Below, piece after piece: positions 55,940 through 64,000 of a stretch of 64,000 nucleotides of DNA. Numbering within the stretch: the stretch's first letter is position 1; the number at the start of each line of letters is the position of its first letter. The position numbers were made by a program, and so were the translations under genes. Origin of the DNA: Heloderma charlesbogerti (Eukaryota; Chordata; Lepidosauria; Squamata; Helodermatidae); the NCBI GenBank assembly GCA_026122225.1, contig JANEZZ010001492.1, forward strand, positions 1,877,001-1,941,000, given 5' to 3'. The notes beneath the pieces were generated by a model. The model searched no databases. It was given only the letters and a program-made list of their open reading frames with translations, and was not told the origin of the DNA.

Positions 55940-56314
55940 ACAACAATACATGAGAAGCCACAGAGCAGCAGGGCAGCAACTTAGGTTAAAAATTCTGCCG
56001 CCATTGTGCAGCAAATAAAATGTGGCCATGTTATCTAACAGAGCTCTTGAGAATGCTGTGCACAAGCTAGAAGAGACTTGATTGTTCCATGGAATGATAC
56101 AAAGAAATGTGTTGTACACATTATACACACAAGTCTTTTGGACAAACTGGACATTTTAATAAATATTTTAGAAGTTTGTCAAACTATACAAAAACAAAAC
56201 CCCAACCCCACATTTCTAAGGCTTCTACAAATAAACTCAAAAGTGAGGTGCACACTTGTTTTGTTGTTTAAAGCACACTGTTAAAACAATGACTCTTTGA
56301 TCCAGCACCTCATG

Positions 56315-56697
56315 CATGATTTAATGAATGAAGCTGAAAGGTGGCAGTTTCAGGACAGATAAAAGGAACTACTTCCTAACATAATGCAGAGTCAAATTAT
56401 GGAATTCACTGCCACAAGATATTGTGATGGCCACCAGCTTTACAAGGGGATTAGACAAATTCATGGCTGATGAGGGCATCAATGGCTACTAGTCATGATG
56501 GCTATATATTGCCTCCAGTATCACAAGCAGTATGCCTCTGTATACCAATTGCTTGGGAACATGAGCAGGAAAGTGCTATTGCATTGCATTCATGTCCTGC
56601 TGTGGGCTTCCCATAGGCATCTGGTTGGCCACTGTGCAAACAGAATGCTGGATTAAATAGACCTTTGGTTTGTTCCAGCATGGCTCTTCTTATGTTC
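56315..56697 (+). mobile_element. CR1 3' end, TTATGTTC lineage
   Basis: GTTTCAGGACAGATAAAAGG, GATGGCCACCAGCTTTACAA, GGGGATTAGACAAATTCATG, then AATGCTGGATTAAATAGACC, TTCCAGCATGGCTCTTCTTA, TGTTCT. Well ordered and non-coding. Confidence 0.9.
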
Positions 56698-56699
56698 TC

Positions 56700-57640
56700 A
56701 TATGGCAGTCCTGTATATTTAAGCTTCTGTGTACATTTTAAAAGAAAAATCAGATACACTTGAGCAAAGCAGCATGCACATACAGTTGACCCATCTGTTG
56801 AAATAATGTTCTTGTCGATGCAAGAACTCTTTATGTGCAGAGCCCCTGTACTGTTACTGTCATGAAATTGCTCGAAATCATTTGGTGATGCTCAAACAGC
56901 AAATTCTGCAGTACATAAAATCAATGGGATTTTTATAGAAATAACTGGAATTAGAATTCCAACTTAACTGCCTTTAGGATCATGCTATAAGGAGCAAATT
57001 GACCTTTTGATACAACATGAGTGATAGGTAAATGTCACCAATTCACTTCAGAAGCGTGTCAATCTATAAACTATCATGGGTGGCACACAGCCTGGTCATA
57101 TAAAATACAATTTACATCATCACATGGATTTACAGAATGTAGACAGCACTCATTAAAGCATCGCCACAGAAGGGAAAACTACAGCATACATGGAGAGCTA
57201 CATCAGGACTTGTGTCAATTTGTCCCATGTTGGCAGTGGTGCTTAAAAGCATCTTAAGTGATTTCAATCATTTGCTTGTTCAATTATTCATATGCCAACA
57301 AACCAGAAAAATTTAGTGCCTGTGTCCTGAGGGATTTAAGACTATTAAGGAAATATACAACAAAGTGAAAAGATTGCTGAAATCGACTAAGGTCTGCCAA
57401 CATAACCTCAATCTATAAAACAGGTAACATGTTGATGTTATGGGGGATCTAAATTCACAGGCGAGAGGAGGAGGAACTGAACTGGAAATAAATCACATGT
57501 TTTAAAACCAAGATCTTATTTAATCATGTGTAAACCTTATATTACAAGAGTAAATTGTATTGGTCTTCAATACACTACAATTTTTTTCTGTAGGATGCTG
57601 AATGAAACAAATTATCTACAGAATCAACTTCTTTGCTGCT
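56700..57640. other. No feature recognised
   Basis: AT-rich unique sequence with no credible exon or structural RNA. Confidence 0.45.
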
Positions 57641-57645
57641 GCTGC

Positions 57646-57697
57646 TTCTTCTTCTTCTTCTTCTTCTTCTTCTTCTTCTTCTTCTTCTTCTTCTTCT
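57646..57697 (+). repeat. (CTT)n microsatellite
   Basis: About 17 uninterrupted CTT/TTC units, preceded by GCTGCTGCTGC. Confidence 0.98.
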
Positions 57698-58013
57698 AAA
57701 TTGCATTTAACCCAAAGGAAGCAATAATGCATTTTGTAAGAGAGGACCAAAGCCTGTTCCAGAGAGGAATGTGGCCTTCCTTGAGAACTTTAGGGGAAAA
57801 AAGGAACCATCGCAATGACCTTCAGCATTTTGTGTTCCAGCAGGTACGGAGCAAGAATATTTATAATGAATATTTATAGGGAATTGGATCCATACATAAT
57901 CACACTTATTGTAAATCCATTGAAATCAATAGGACAAGTACTGACTATCAAGTCCCATTAATTTCAGTGGGTCTACTCTAAGCATGACTTTGTCAGGATC
58001 CAACCCAAGTTGG

Positions 58014-58061
58014 TTATAAGTTTTAGATTTAGATAAATTATAAGTTTTAGATTTAGATAAA
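58014..58061 (+). repeat. Two perfect 24-bp tandem copies
   Basis: TTATAAGTTTTAGATTTAGA, TAAA occurs twice back to back (58014-58037 and 58038-58061). Confidence 0.95.
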
Positions 58062-58229
58062 TCGTATTTCCAAAATACACTGGTCTGTAATAGGCACTTT
58101 TGAGAATTTCTCCTTGTTTTCCTTGCCTTTATACTGTTAAATTGCCAATTTACCTTGGTACAGTCTACTCTGACTTACAAGTAATGACCTAAGATCACAA
58201 GCACAGGGCTTTTTCAGTCCTACTACTTT

Positions 58230-59571
58230 GACCAGTCAGTCTAATATCAATCCCTGGGAAAATTCTGGAGCAGATTATAAAGCAATCCATCTGTAAGCAC
58301 CTTGAAAACAATGCAGTGATTACTCGAAGCCAACATGGATTTGTCAAGAACAAATCCTGCCAGATGAATCTGATCTCATTTTTTGATCAAGTAACCTCCC
58401 TTGTAGACTGTGGGAATGCTGTGGACATAATATACCTCGACTTCAGCAAAGCTTTCGACAAAGTGCCCCATGATATCCTGATGAGCAAACTAGCTCAAAG
58501 TGGGCTAGATGAAACAACCATCAGGTGGATCCACAGTTGGCTACAGAATCAGACTCAAAGAGTGCTTATCAATGGGATCTTCTCAAACTGGGGAGAGGTA
58601 AAGAGCAGGGTACCACAGGGCTCAGTCCTGGGCCCACTGCTCTTCAACACTTTTATTAATGACTTGGAGGAGGAGGTGCAGGGAATGCTGATCACCTCTG
58701 CAGATGACACAAAATTGGGCGGAATAGTTAATACCTTGGAAGACAGAAACAAAATTCAAAGTGATCTTGATAGACTGGAGTGCTGGGCAGAAAACAACAG
58801 AATGACATTTAATAGGGATAAATGCCGCACCTAGGAAAAAGAACAATGCACAGTTACAAGATGGGGAATACGTGGCTCAACAACACTACAAGTGAGAAGG
58901 ATCTTGGAATTGTTGTCGATCACAAGCTGGATATGAGGCAACAATGTGATGTGGCTGAAAAAAAGGCAAATGCTATTTTGGGCTGCATCAATAGGAGCAT
59001 AGCTTCCAAATCCAGGGAAGTACTAGTTCCCCTCTACTCAGCACTGGTTAGGCCTCATCTGGAATACTGTGTCCGGTTCTGGGCACTGCACTTTAAGAAA
59101 GATGCAGACAAGCTGGAGAGGGTTCAGAGGAGGGCAACAAAGATGATCAGGGGACTGGAAACAAAGCCCTATGAAGAGAGACTGAAAGAACTGGGCATGT
59201 TTAGCCTTGAGAAGAGAAGACTGAGGGGAGATATGATAGCACTCGTCAAGTACTTGAAAGGTTGTCACAGAGAGGAAGGCCAGGATCTCTTCTCGATCAT
59301 CCCAGAATGCAGGACACGGAATAATGGGCTCAAGGTATAGGAAGCCAGATTCCGGCTGAACATCAGGAAAAACTTCCTGTTAGAGCAATACGACAATAGA
59401 ACCAATTATGTAGGGAGGTGGTGGGCTCTCCCACACTGGAGGCATTCAAGATGAGGCTGGACAGCCATCTGTCAGGGATGCTCTGACTTGGATTCCTGCA
59501 TTGAGCAGGGGGTTGGACTGGATAGTCTTGTAGGCCCCTTCCAACCCTACTGTTCTATGATTCTATGATTA
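58230..59571 (+). mobile_element. CR1 LINE, 5'-truncated, ATTCTATGA tail
   Basis: The element begins within the reverse transcriptase coding part (TCAGTCTAATATCAATCCCT, GGGAAAATTCTGGAGCAGAT). It runs through the coding region and the 3' UTR (GGAGGCATTCAAGATGAGGC, GAGCAGGGGGTTGGACTGGA) to the end CCCTACTGTTCTATGATTCT, ATGATTAT. It is the most complete CR1 copy in the window and in plus orientation. Confidence 0.94.
58316..59340 (+). pseudogene. CR1 reverse transcriptase (partial)
   Basis: The first frame (58316-58834) shows QHGFVKNKSCQMNL, IYLDFSKAFDKVPHD (motif A), SRVPQGSVLGPLLF (motif B) and TSADDTKLGG (motif C). In motif C the Tyr is replaced by Ser (TCT at 58697-58699). A frameshift near 58830 moves the frame to 58822-59340, which reads SEKDLGIVVDHKLDMR, VRPHLEYCVRFWALHFKKDA, GLETKPYEERLKELGMFSLE and ends LKV. 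The N-terminal endonuclease is absent. Enzymatically dead. Confidence 0.94.
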
Positions 59572-59636
59572 TCAGGGATTTATCCTGGGACTGCAAACAT
59601 GCAAAGCATTAGCTTTACCACCAAGCTATATCCCCT
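59572..59636 (-). mobile_element. tRNA-headed SINE fragment, minus strand
   Basis: TATCAGGGATTTATCCTGGG, ACTGCAAACATGCAAAGCAT, TAGCTTTACCACCAAGCTAT, ATCCCC is the head of the SINE family at 22151, lying directly after the CR1 tail. Confidence 0.7.
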
Positions 59637-60555
59637 ATGTGAAGATAAAACAAATTATTTATTTTCAGTATTTATACCTGCATTTCTAACCAACAATTAA
59701 GATGGCTTACAATCATAATAAAGCAATATACATTTTTAAAAATAATTAAAACTGTCAGAAAAGGACTAAAAAAAGTTTTAAAAGCGGCAGCAGCATAAAA
59801 ACATCTTGAAGGTGGTACTCTGCAAAAGCTCATAGGAATAAAACTGTATAAGCCACTGATCTAAACAAACACAGTAGGTCAGGTAAATTTCCCTTGGGAG
59901 GATGATCCACATCTTGGGCACATCTTAGCTGAAGAGGCCTATTCTCAGGTTCCCACCTGCCACATTTCTGACAGCAAGGGAATCTAAAACAGGGCAACAG
60001 AAGATGAAAACTTTGTTGGGCAGAGTCACATAGAGGAGGGCCACTTTTGCACTTTGAATTGAGCACAGAAACAAACTGGCAACCAGAAAAACCAGTACAA
60101 TATCAGTGTGATCTGATCTGATCTGATCAACTGACACCAGTCAGAACTCTGGCAGCCACATTTTGAACCAAGTGAAGAATGTATTCAAGAGCAGCTTCAC
60201 ATATAGTATAATACTGTAGTCTGATCTACAAGTGACCAGAACATGAATGGCTGAGGCTAGGACTGGTTTGTCCCTTAAATGGTGTAGTTGACATATACAA
60301 CAAAGAAGGTTAAAAAAAACAACAACAACTCCTGGCAACTGATGACATCTGACCATACAGAAGCGAGACCGGATCTGAAAGTGCTCCCAAAGTGTAAATG
60401 CGCTGCTTCAGGGAGACTGTACCCTAATTCCTGGCTCACCAAATGCCAAGGAACAATACTTCCATCTTGTCTGAATTAAGCTTCTGTTTGTTCACCACCA
60501 GACTGATTCAGAACTTCAACAGCCTCCTCAAGAGTGAAAGATGGAAATAAGAGAT
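59637..60555. other. Mostly unannotated
   Basis: A LINE-tail-like AT stretch (AGTATTTATACCTGCATTTC) at the start. Otherwise unique sequence without gene evidence. Confidence 0.4.
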
Positions 60556-60559
60556 AGAG

Positions 60560-60960
60560 CTGAGTGTCACCTGCATATTAATGTCACCCAAGCACAAATC
60601 TCTAGAGGACTCCTCCTATTTCTTTCATCAGGGGTGGGAACACACAGACCACATGTGCCTTTTCTGGCCTTAAGTGCAGCCATCTGGGTACTAGCATCCT
60701 GAGAAGCACGCCTATCCATCTCTGAACTGGTTGGGGAAGATGCCTCCCCCGGTTCTTGCTGTTCCCCTTCTGAATCTGAACGGCTAACTATCTCCATAAG
60801 CTCAGAATCAATCCTGACACAGACTAAGCTCAAATAAGAGCTCTTATCTGTGCATGGTCCGACTTCTCTCGAGTTCCCCTCTGACGTCATTGCACTCAGC
60901 TTCTCATAAAAACAAGGAGTTGATTTGGCTCTAGGAGACAGAATACGTAGGTGCAATCAC
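60560..60960 (-). pseudogene. Unclassified repeat with acidic ORF (copy B)
   Basis: The minus frame of 129 residues (60956-60567) contains VRIDSELMEIVSRSDSEGEQ, then QEPGEASSPTSSEMDRRASQ. The order and residue types match copy A at 28290-28910 (VRVETEPIELQSSSDSEEEQ). Upstream and downstream parts are more diverged. No known domain is recognised. Confidence 0.45.
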
Positions 60961-61424
60961 GGCAACAGCTCGGGTCAACAGACATCAACCAGGGTGCCAT
61001 ATTGTTCAATTTAAACATACGATTTACCATACTGAATTATATCTGTTAAAAAAGCTGTTAAAGAATAACTTCTACTGTAGCAAATAAATAAAAACCAAAT
61101 CGAATTTTCAAGGTGAAGACTTATAAAAAGCTTGATTCATAGTATATTACTGCTAGTAACTATGTCTGCATTCTGCTGGAGAATATGACAAAAGAATTAT
61201 TATTATTAATAATAATAATTTCCATTTCTATTCCACCCAATAATTAACATTCTAAAATAATTAACCTGTTGCACAGTAATTTCATGAACATGCTTTTAAT
61301 GAGGAAGCGTAATAATGATTTCATATGGACCTAGTGCCAAGCCCCTCCATATAACAGGAAGGCCCTATTCATTCATGTTCTATACCCACACAATTTCCAG
61401 AACCAGGTTAACTGATTGCAGCAA

Positions 61425-61622
61425 AAACAACAACGTCTTGTGGCACCTTAAAGACTAACAAGTTTATCCTGGCATGAGCTTTTGTGAAGTATAGCCCACT
61501 GCATCAGATTCATGGACTATTATGGAGTTTCAGGTTTATATACAGTACATGAGGGTGGGGCAGGGGGGCTGTAAACACTGTGATCAGAAGGAAAGTAAAA
61601 AGTACTGATAGTGACAATCACA
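61425..61622 (-). mobile_element. Penelope-like element 3' end
   Basis: The plus strand reads CTTGTGGCACCTTAAAGACT, AACAAGTTTATCCTGGCATG, AGCTTTTGTGAAGTATAGCC, CACTGCATCAGATTCATGGA. Reversed, this is a sequence commonly seen at the end of amniote Penelope-like elements (GTTAGTCTTTAAGGTGCCAC). The corresponding coding part lies at 62990-63361, separated by two insertions. Confidence 0.6.
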
Positions 61623-61624
61623 TT

Positions 61625-62390
61625 GACTGGGTTTGCATAACATGATAAACTAGGGTGGGTTGTGAGCCTTGTTAGTGTCAGTGTGGCTTACCCTGATGTG
61701 TGAACCCAGCACAGATGATTCAGTGTGGTTTGTTAACCACCCACAAGCCTGGAAAGCCGCAGCTTGTAGCAAGGTGGTTGAGGGTGGCTTGTTCTCAGGG
61801 TGGTTTGCCTGACATCCAAATCCGGCAGCATGGCTTGTCTCATGTGACTAGAGAGCCACCTGGCCAGAGAGGCAAAAAAGCCCATGCTGCTTTTCATGAT
61901 CTTGCCAGTGCAGCCTCCCTCATCAATGAATCTGTCTTCCACCAATCCCGAAATGGCACTTTGGAAGGATCATAACTTGGTTGCCACCTTTTTTAAAATT
62001 TCTTTTTCCCGTGCATCAGAAGTATGCAGATTCACCTATCCGAAGTAAGTGCTCCGAAAAGGGATAGCGATTGGAGCAGGGAGGAGGGCCGGGAAAGTTT
62101 CCCCATAGTGATGAGGATACAAGAGGGGGTTGCCATGCAAAGGACACTGGGATATGTTCAGGGAATGGGCTGGAGGAATGAAAGGGAAAGAGGCCATGCC
62201 CAGCCACCACGCATCCGATCACTGTTGGGAGTAACGTGGGTTGTTCAGCAAGCAGCAAACCCACCTGGCTTATTCTCAGGCTAAGTGTGACGTGTCAACT
62301 AGCCCACCATTAATGGTGGTCATCCACAGTGCAGTTGTTGCTAATAGCAAAAATATTTCGGCACAAGGTAAGCTAATTAACACATATAGT
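61625..62390. repeat. Palindrome-containing repeat, CTGGGTTTGCA ends
   Basis: CTGGGTTTGCATAACATGAT is mirrored by TGATGTGTGAACCCAG near 61705, and TTTGTTAACCACCCACAAGC follows, as in the composite at 39434. The remainder (61860-62390) includes GGCTTATTCTCAGGCTAAGT, but I could not define an end. It appears to interrupt the Penelope-like element. Confidence 0.45.
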
Positions 62391-62394
62391 AGAA

Positions 62395-62988
62395 TAGTAT
62401 ATAGAAAAATATAAGACCAATTCTGGCCCGCTTGCATTGGCTGCCAGTATGTTTCTGAACCAGATTAAGGTGCTGGTTTTAACTGCCTTACAAGGCTCAG
62501 GACTGCAGTACCTGATGGGATGCCTCTCCTGTCCTGAACATACCTGAACATTATGATCAACACCTGGGGCCTTCCTCCAAGTGCCACCTCCAAGGAAGGC
62601 TTGGAAGGTGGCAACAAGGGAGATGGTCTTCTCAGTGGTGGGCCCTTGACTGTGGAATGAGCTCCCCACTGAGACCCGCATGGCACCGTCACCTTTTTGG
62701 TACCGGGTTAACACTGTTCTTTTCTCCGAGGTATTTAATGACATGCGATGGGCAAGTATGTCTGCTGTTTGAACAAGTCTATTAAAAATTGTTTACTGAT
62801 ATTGTTTTCAACTGTTTAAATTGTTTTAAAATTTTGCATGTTAAAAAAATAGACTGTTTTTTATCATAATGTTGTATTGTTGTATAAGCCTGTTCTTGTA
62901 TTTCTTATGCATTGTTGTGAATTGCCCAGAGAGCTTCGGTTATGGGGCGGTATAGAAATGAAAACCATCATCATCATCATCATCTGAT
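62395..62988 (+). pseudogene. L2-type LINE 3' end
   Basis: CATTGGCTGCCAGTATGTTT, GTGGTGGGCCCTTGACTGTG, GAATGAGCTCCCCACTGAGA correspond to the C-terminal coding blocks at 49200-49300. The UTR ends with GAATTGCCCAGAGAGCTTCG, GTTATGGGGCGGTATAGAAA and an ATC run (62968-62983). Confidence 0.8.
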
Positions 62989-62989
62989 A

Positions 62990-63361
62990 AAAGGCCTTTA
63001 TCCCGATTCAACCCCCTGGCAATAGAATTAATCAACAGGTTTAATTTTAACTCGGCAGTCTCTGAGAATATTATCCCTTTAATGTTCCACAATGGCCAGT
63101 TTCAGGTCAGTGACAAAGTGTCCTGGGAGGCTGAAGTGTCCTGCCATTGGCTTTTGAATATTGCCATTTCTGATGTCAGATTTGTGTCCATTTATTCTTT
63201 TTCGTAGGAACTGGCCTATTAGCCCTATGTAGAATGCAGAAGGGCATTGCTGGTAGAAGATAGCATATATCACACTGGAAAATAAGCAAATGAATGAACT
63301 CCTAATGTTGTGGGTGACATTATTAGGTCTTGCAATAGTGTTTCCAGAACAGATATGGGGA
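62990..63361 (-). pseudogene. Penelope-like element GIY-YIG endonuclease end
   Basis: The minus frame contains SSVIYAIFYQQCPSAFYIGL and QFLRKRINGHKSDIRNG. KPMAGHFSLPGHFVTDLKLA follows. This is the pattern of the GIY-YIG endonuclease that follows the RT in Penelope-like retroelements (VIY...FYIG, a conserved Arg and the NGHKSDI segment). The frame ends early with TAA at 63079. A further stretch toward 62990 remains readable (ELKLNLLINSIARG). The reverse transcriptase is not in the window. The element is interrupted at 63361 by a hAT-like element. Confidence 0.8.
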
Positions 63362-63785
63362 CAGGGATGTCGGAGAATACCGCCACGGATTCCAGTGAGT
63401 CTGGATTCTAAAGAACCTGGCCCCCCGGAATCCATGACAGAATGGCTTCCCACCCCCTGGCCTCCCACGAAATCCCCCCACGACGGAACTGACCTGACAA
63501 CTTACTTTGCCGTGACAGCCACTATACCATATGCGTGGCTGCCTTTACCGTGACTATCACGGCTGCTTGTGAGGATGCAAATGGCAGCCACTACGATGGC
63601 CATTTGCGGCTGCAGCAGCCCGGCCGCGACCGGAACTCCGGCTGCGGACGGCTCCAGCCGGCGGCTCCATGGAGCCGCCGCAGAGCGGAGCCAGCTAGGG
63701 AGGATTCTGGGGGGAGGGATGGAGCGCCTCCCCCCCACCGCGGATGCCCCTGTGTGGAGCCAGGTAAGGGATTCATACATCCCTA
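63362..63785. mobile_element. TAGGGATG-type hAT-like element (copy 4)
   Basis: It begins CAGGGATGTCGGAGAATACC (first base C rather than T) and ends GGGATTCATACATCCCTA. The flanks TATGGGGA at 63354-63361 and 63786-63793 are identical, a perfect 8-bp duplication. The left part CGCCACGGATTCC, TGGATTCTAAAGAACCTGGC matches copy 2. The core has a short inverted pair (ATGCAAATGGCAGCC / GGCCATTTGCGGC) rather than a long palindrome. Confidence 0.92.
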
Positions 63786-64000
63786 TATGGGGACAGAGCT
63801 GGGATTGTCATGCCCCTATTAGAATCCTCCGAGGAGGAAGAACCAGGAGCCAGAACAGAGGATGATGCCCAGTTCCTGCTAGGGCCTGCACTGCAACAGG
63901 GGCCTGAATCCATGGAGGAGCCTCAGGAAGAGGGGGACTCTGCCTCAGAGAAGGATGCGGAACACCCACCAAGTCCAGGGACCAACGGCACTAGAGGAGG
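63786..64000 (+). other. Penelope remainder, then possible acidic-ORF repeat (truncated by window)
   Basis: TATGGGGACAGAGCTGGGAT continues the Penelope-like sequence briefly. From about 63820 a plus frame is Glu/Asp/Ser rich (ESSEEEEPGARTEDDAQ, then EEPQEEGDSASEKDAEH) and runs off the window. Its composition resembles the repeats at 28290 and 60560, but orientation and register differ, so membership is uncertain. Confidence 0.35.

Larger units (their letters stand above)
51869..55945 (+). mobile_element. Second full-length RTE/Bov-B-like LINE, 10-bp TSD, split by hAT
   Basis: Flanked by ATACATGAGA at 51859-51868 and 55946-55955 (perfect). The 5' region (CTTCAGCAAAGGAGATCGTT, ACCTTGTCGTGGTGCTAGAG) and the 3' end (GTCACAAAGCGTCGGAAGCG, ACTGACCAAATAAACAACA) differ from the 42809 Bov-B. 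After subtracting the 847-bp insert and its 8-bp duplicate, the element is 3222 bp, almost the same length as the other copy. It encodes endonuclease, RT and C-terminal domain in one frame, with several stops and one frameshift. Confidence 0.95.

Noticed and set aside
57646..57697. CTT run as a possible CRISPR-like array
   Set aside because: It is a plain trinucleotide microsatellite without spacers.

Overview
This window looks like intergenic or intronic DNA of a squamate reptile, more likely a lizard than a snake. It has no operon-like layout and no long host gene. It carries a typical squamate mix of transposons: near full-length Bov-B/RTE LINEs, several CR1 lineages, L2-type and L1-type LINE tails, a Penelope-like element with a GIY-YIG domain, tRNA-headed SINEs, 5S-rRNA-derived SINEs with a CR1-like tail, and many hAT-like and Harbinger-like non-autonomous elements with palindromic interiors. 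The species cannot be named from the sequence alone. The only candidate host coding feature is a 62-nt putative exon at 30158-30219 (+).

Layout. 0.28-3.1 kb: one CR1 copy split by a 1.98-kb Harbinger-like element, which contains a head-to-head pair of 5S-derived SINEs. 3.1-9.4 kb: mostly unique AT-rich sequence with small palindromic repeats. 9.7-10.6 kb: a 5S SINE followed by an L2 tail. 14.3-15.4 kb: a palindrome-rich repeat. 17-19.3 kb: a hAT-like element nested in another hAT-like element, then CR1, then an L2 tail interrupted by a tRNA SINE. 20.5-22.5 kb: a Bov-B fragment inside an older repeat, then a SINE interrupted by a hAT MITE. 28-30 kb: an unclassified acidic-ORF repeat, a 222-bp Bov-B tail with a perfect target-site duplication (TSD), and the putative exon. 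34.5 kb: a second SINE hit by the same MITE family. 36.7 kb: an L1-type tail. 39.4-40.8 kb: a composite palindrome, a CR1 tail and a SINE. 42.8-46.0 kb: a full-length Bov-B (-), flanked by a 13-bp TSD and interrupted by only two in-frame stops. 48.2-49.6 kb: a hAT-like palindromic element next to an L2 tail. 51.9-55.9 kb: a second, divergent full-length RTE (+) with a 10-bp TSD, split by an 847-bp hAT-like element with an 8-bp TSD. 58.2-59.6 kb: a 5'-truncated CR1 that still has most of its reverse transcriptase. 61.4-63.8 kb: a Penelope-like element in pieces, interrupted by a palindromic repeat, an L2 tail and another hAT-like element.

The most interesting pattern is a set of four elements sharing the ends T/CAGGGATG...CATCCCTA, each with an 8-bp TSD (17075, 48253, 53603, 63362). 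Their interiors differ: two carry different palindromes with arms of more than 100 bp. Because each sits in a recognisable host sequence, the window preserves a relative order of transposition. Two independent SINE copies were also hit by the same hAT MITE at sites 6 bp apart in the tRNA-like head.
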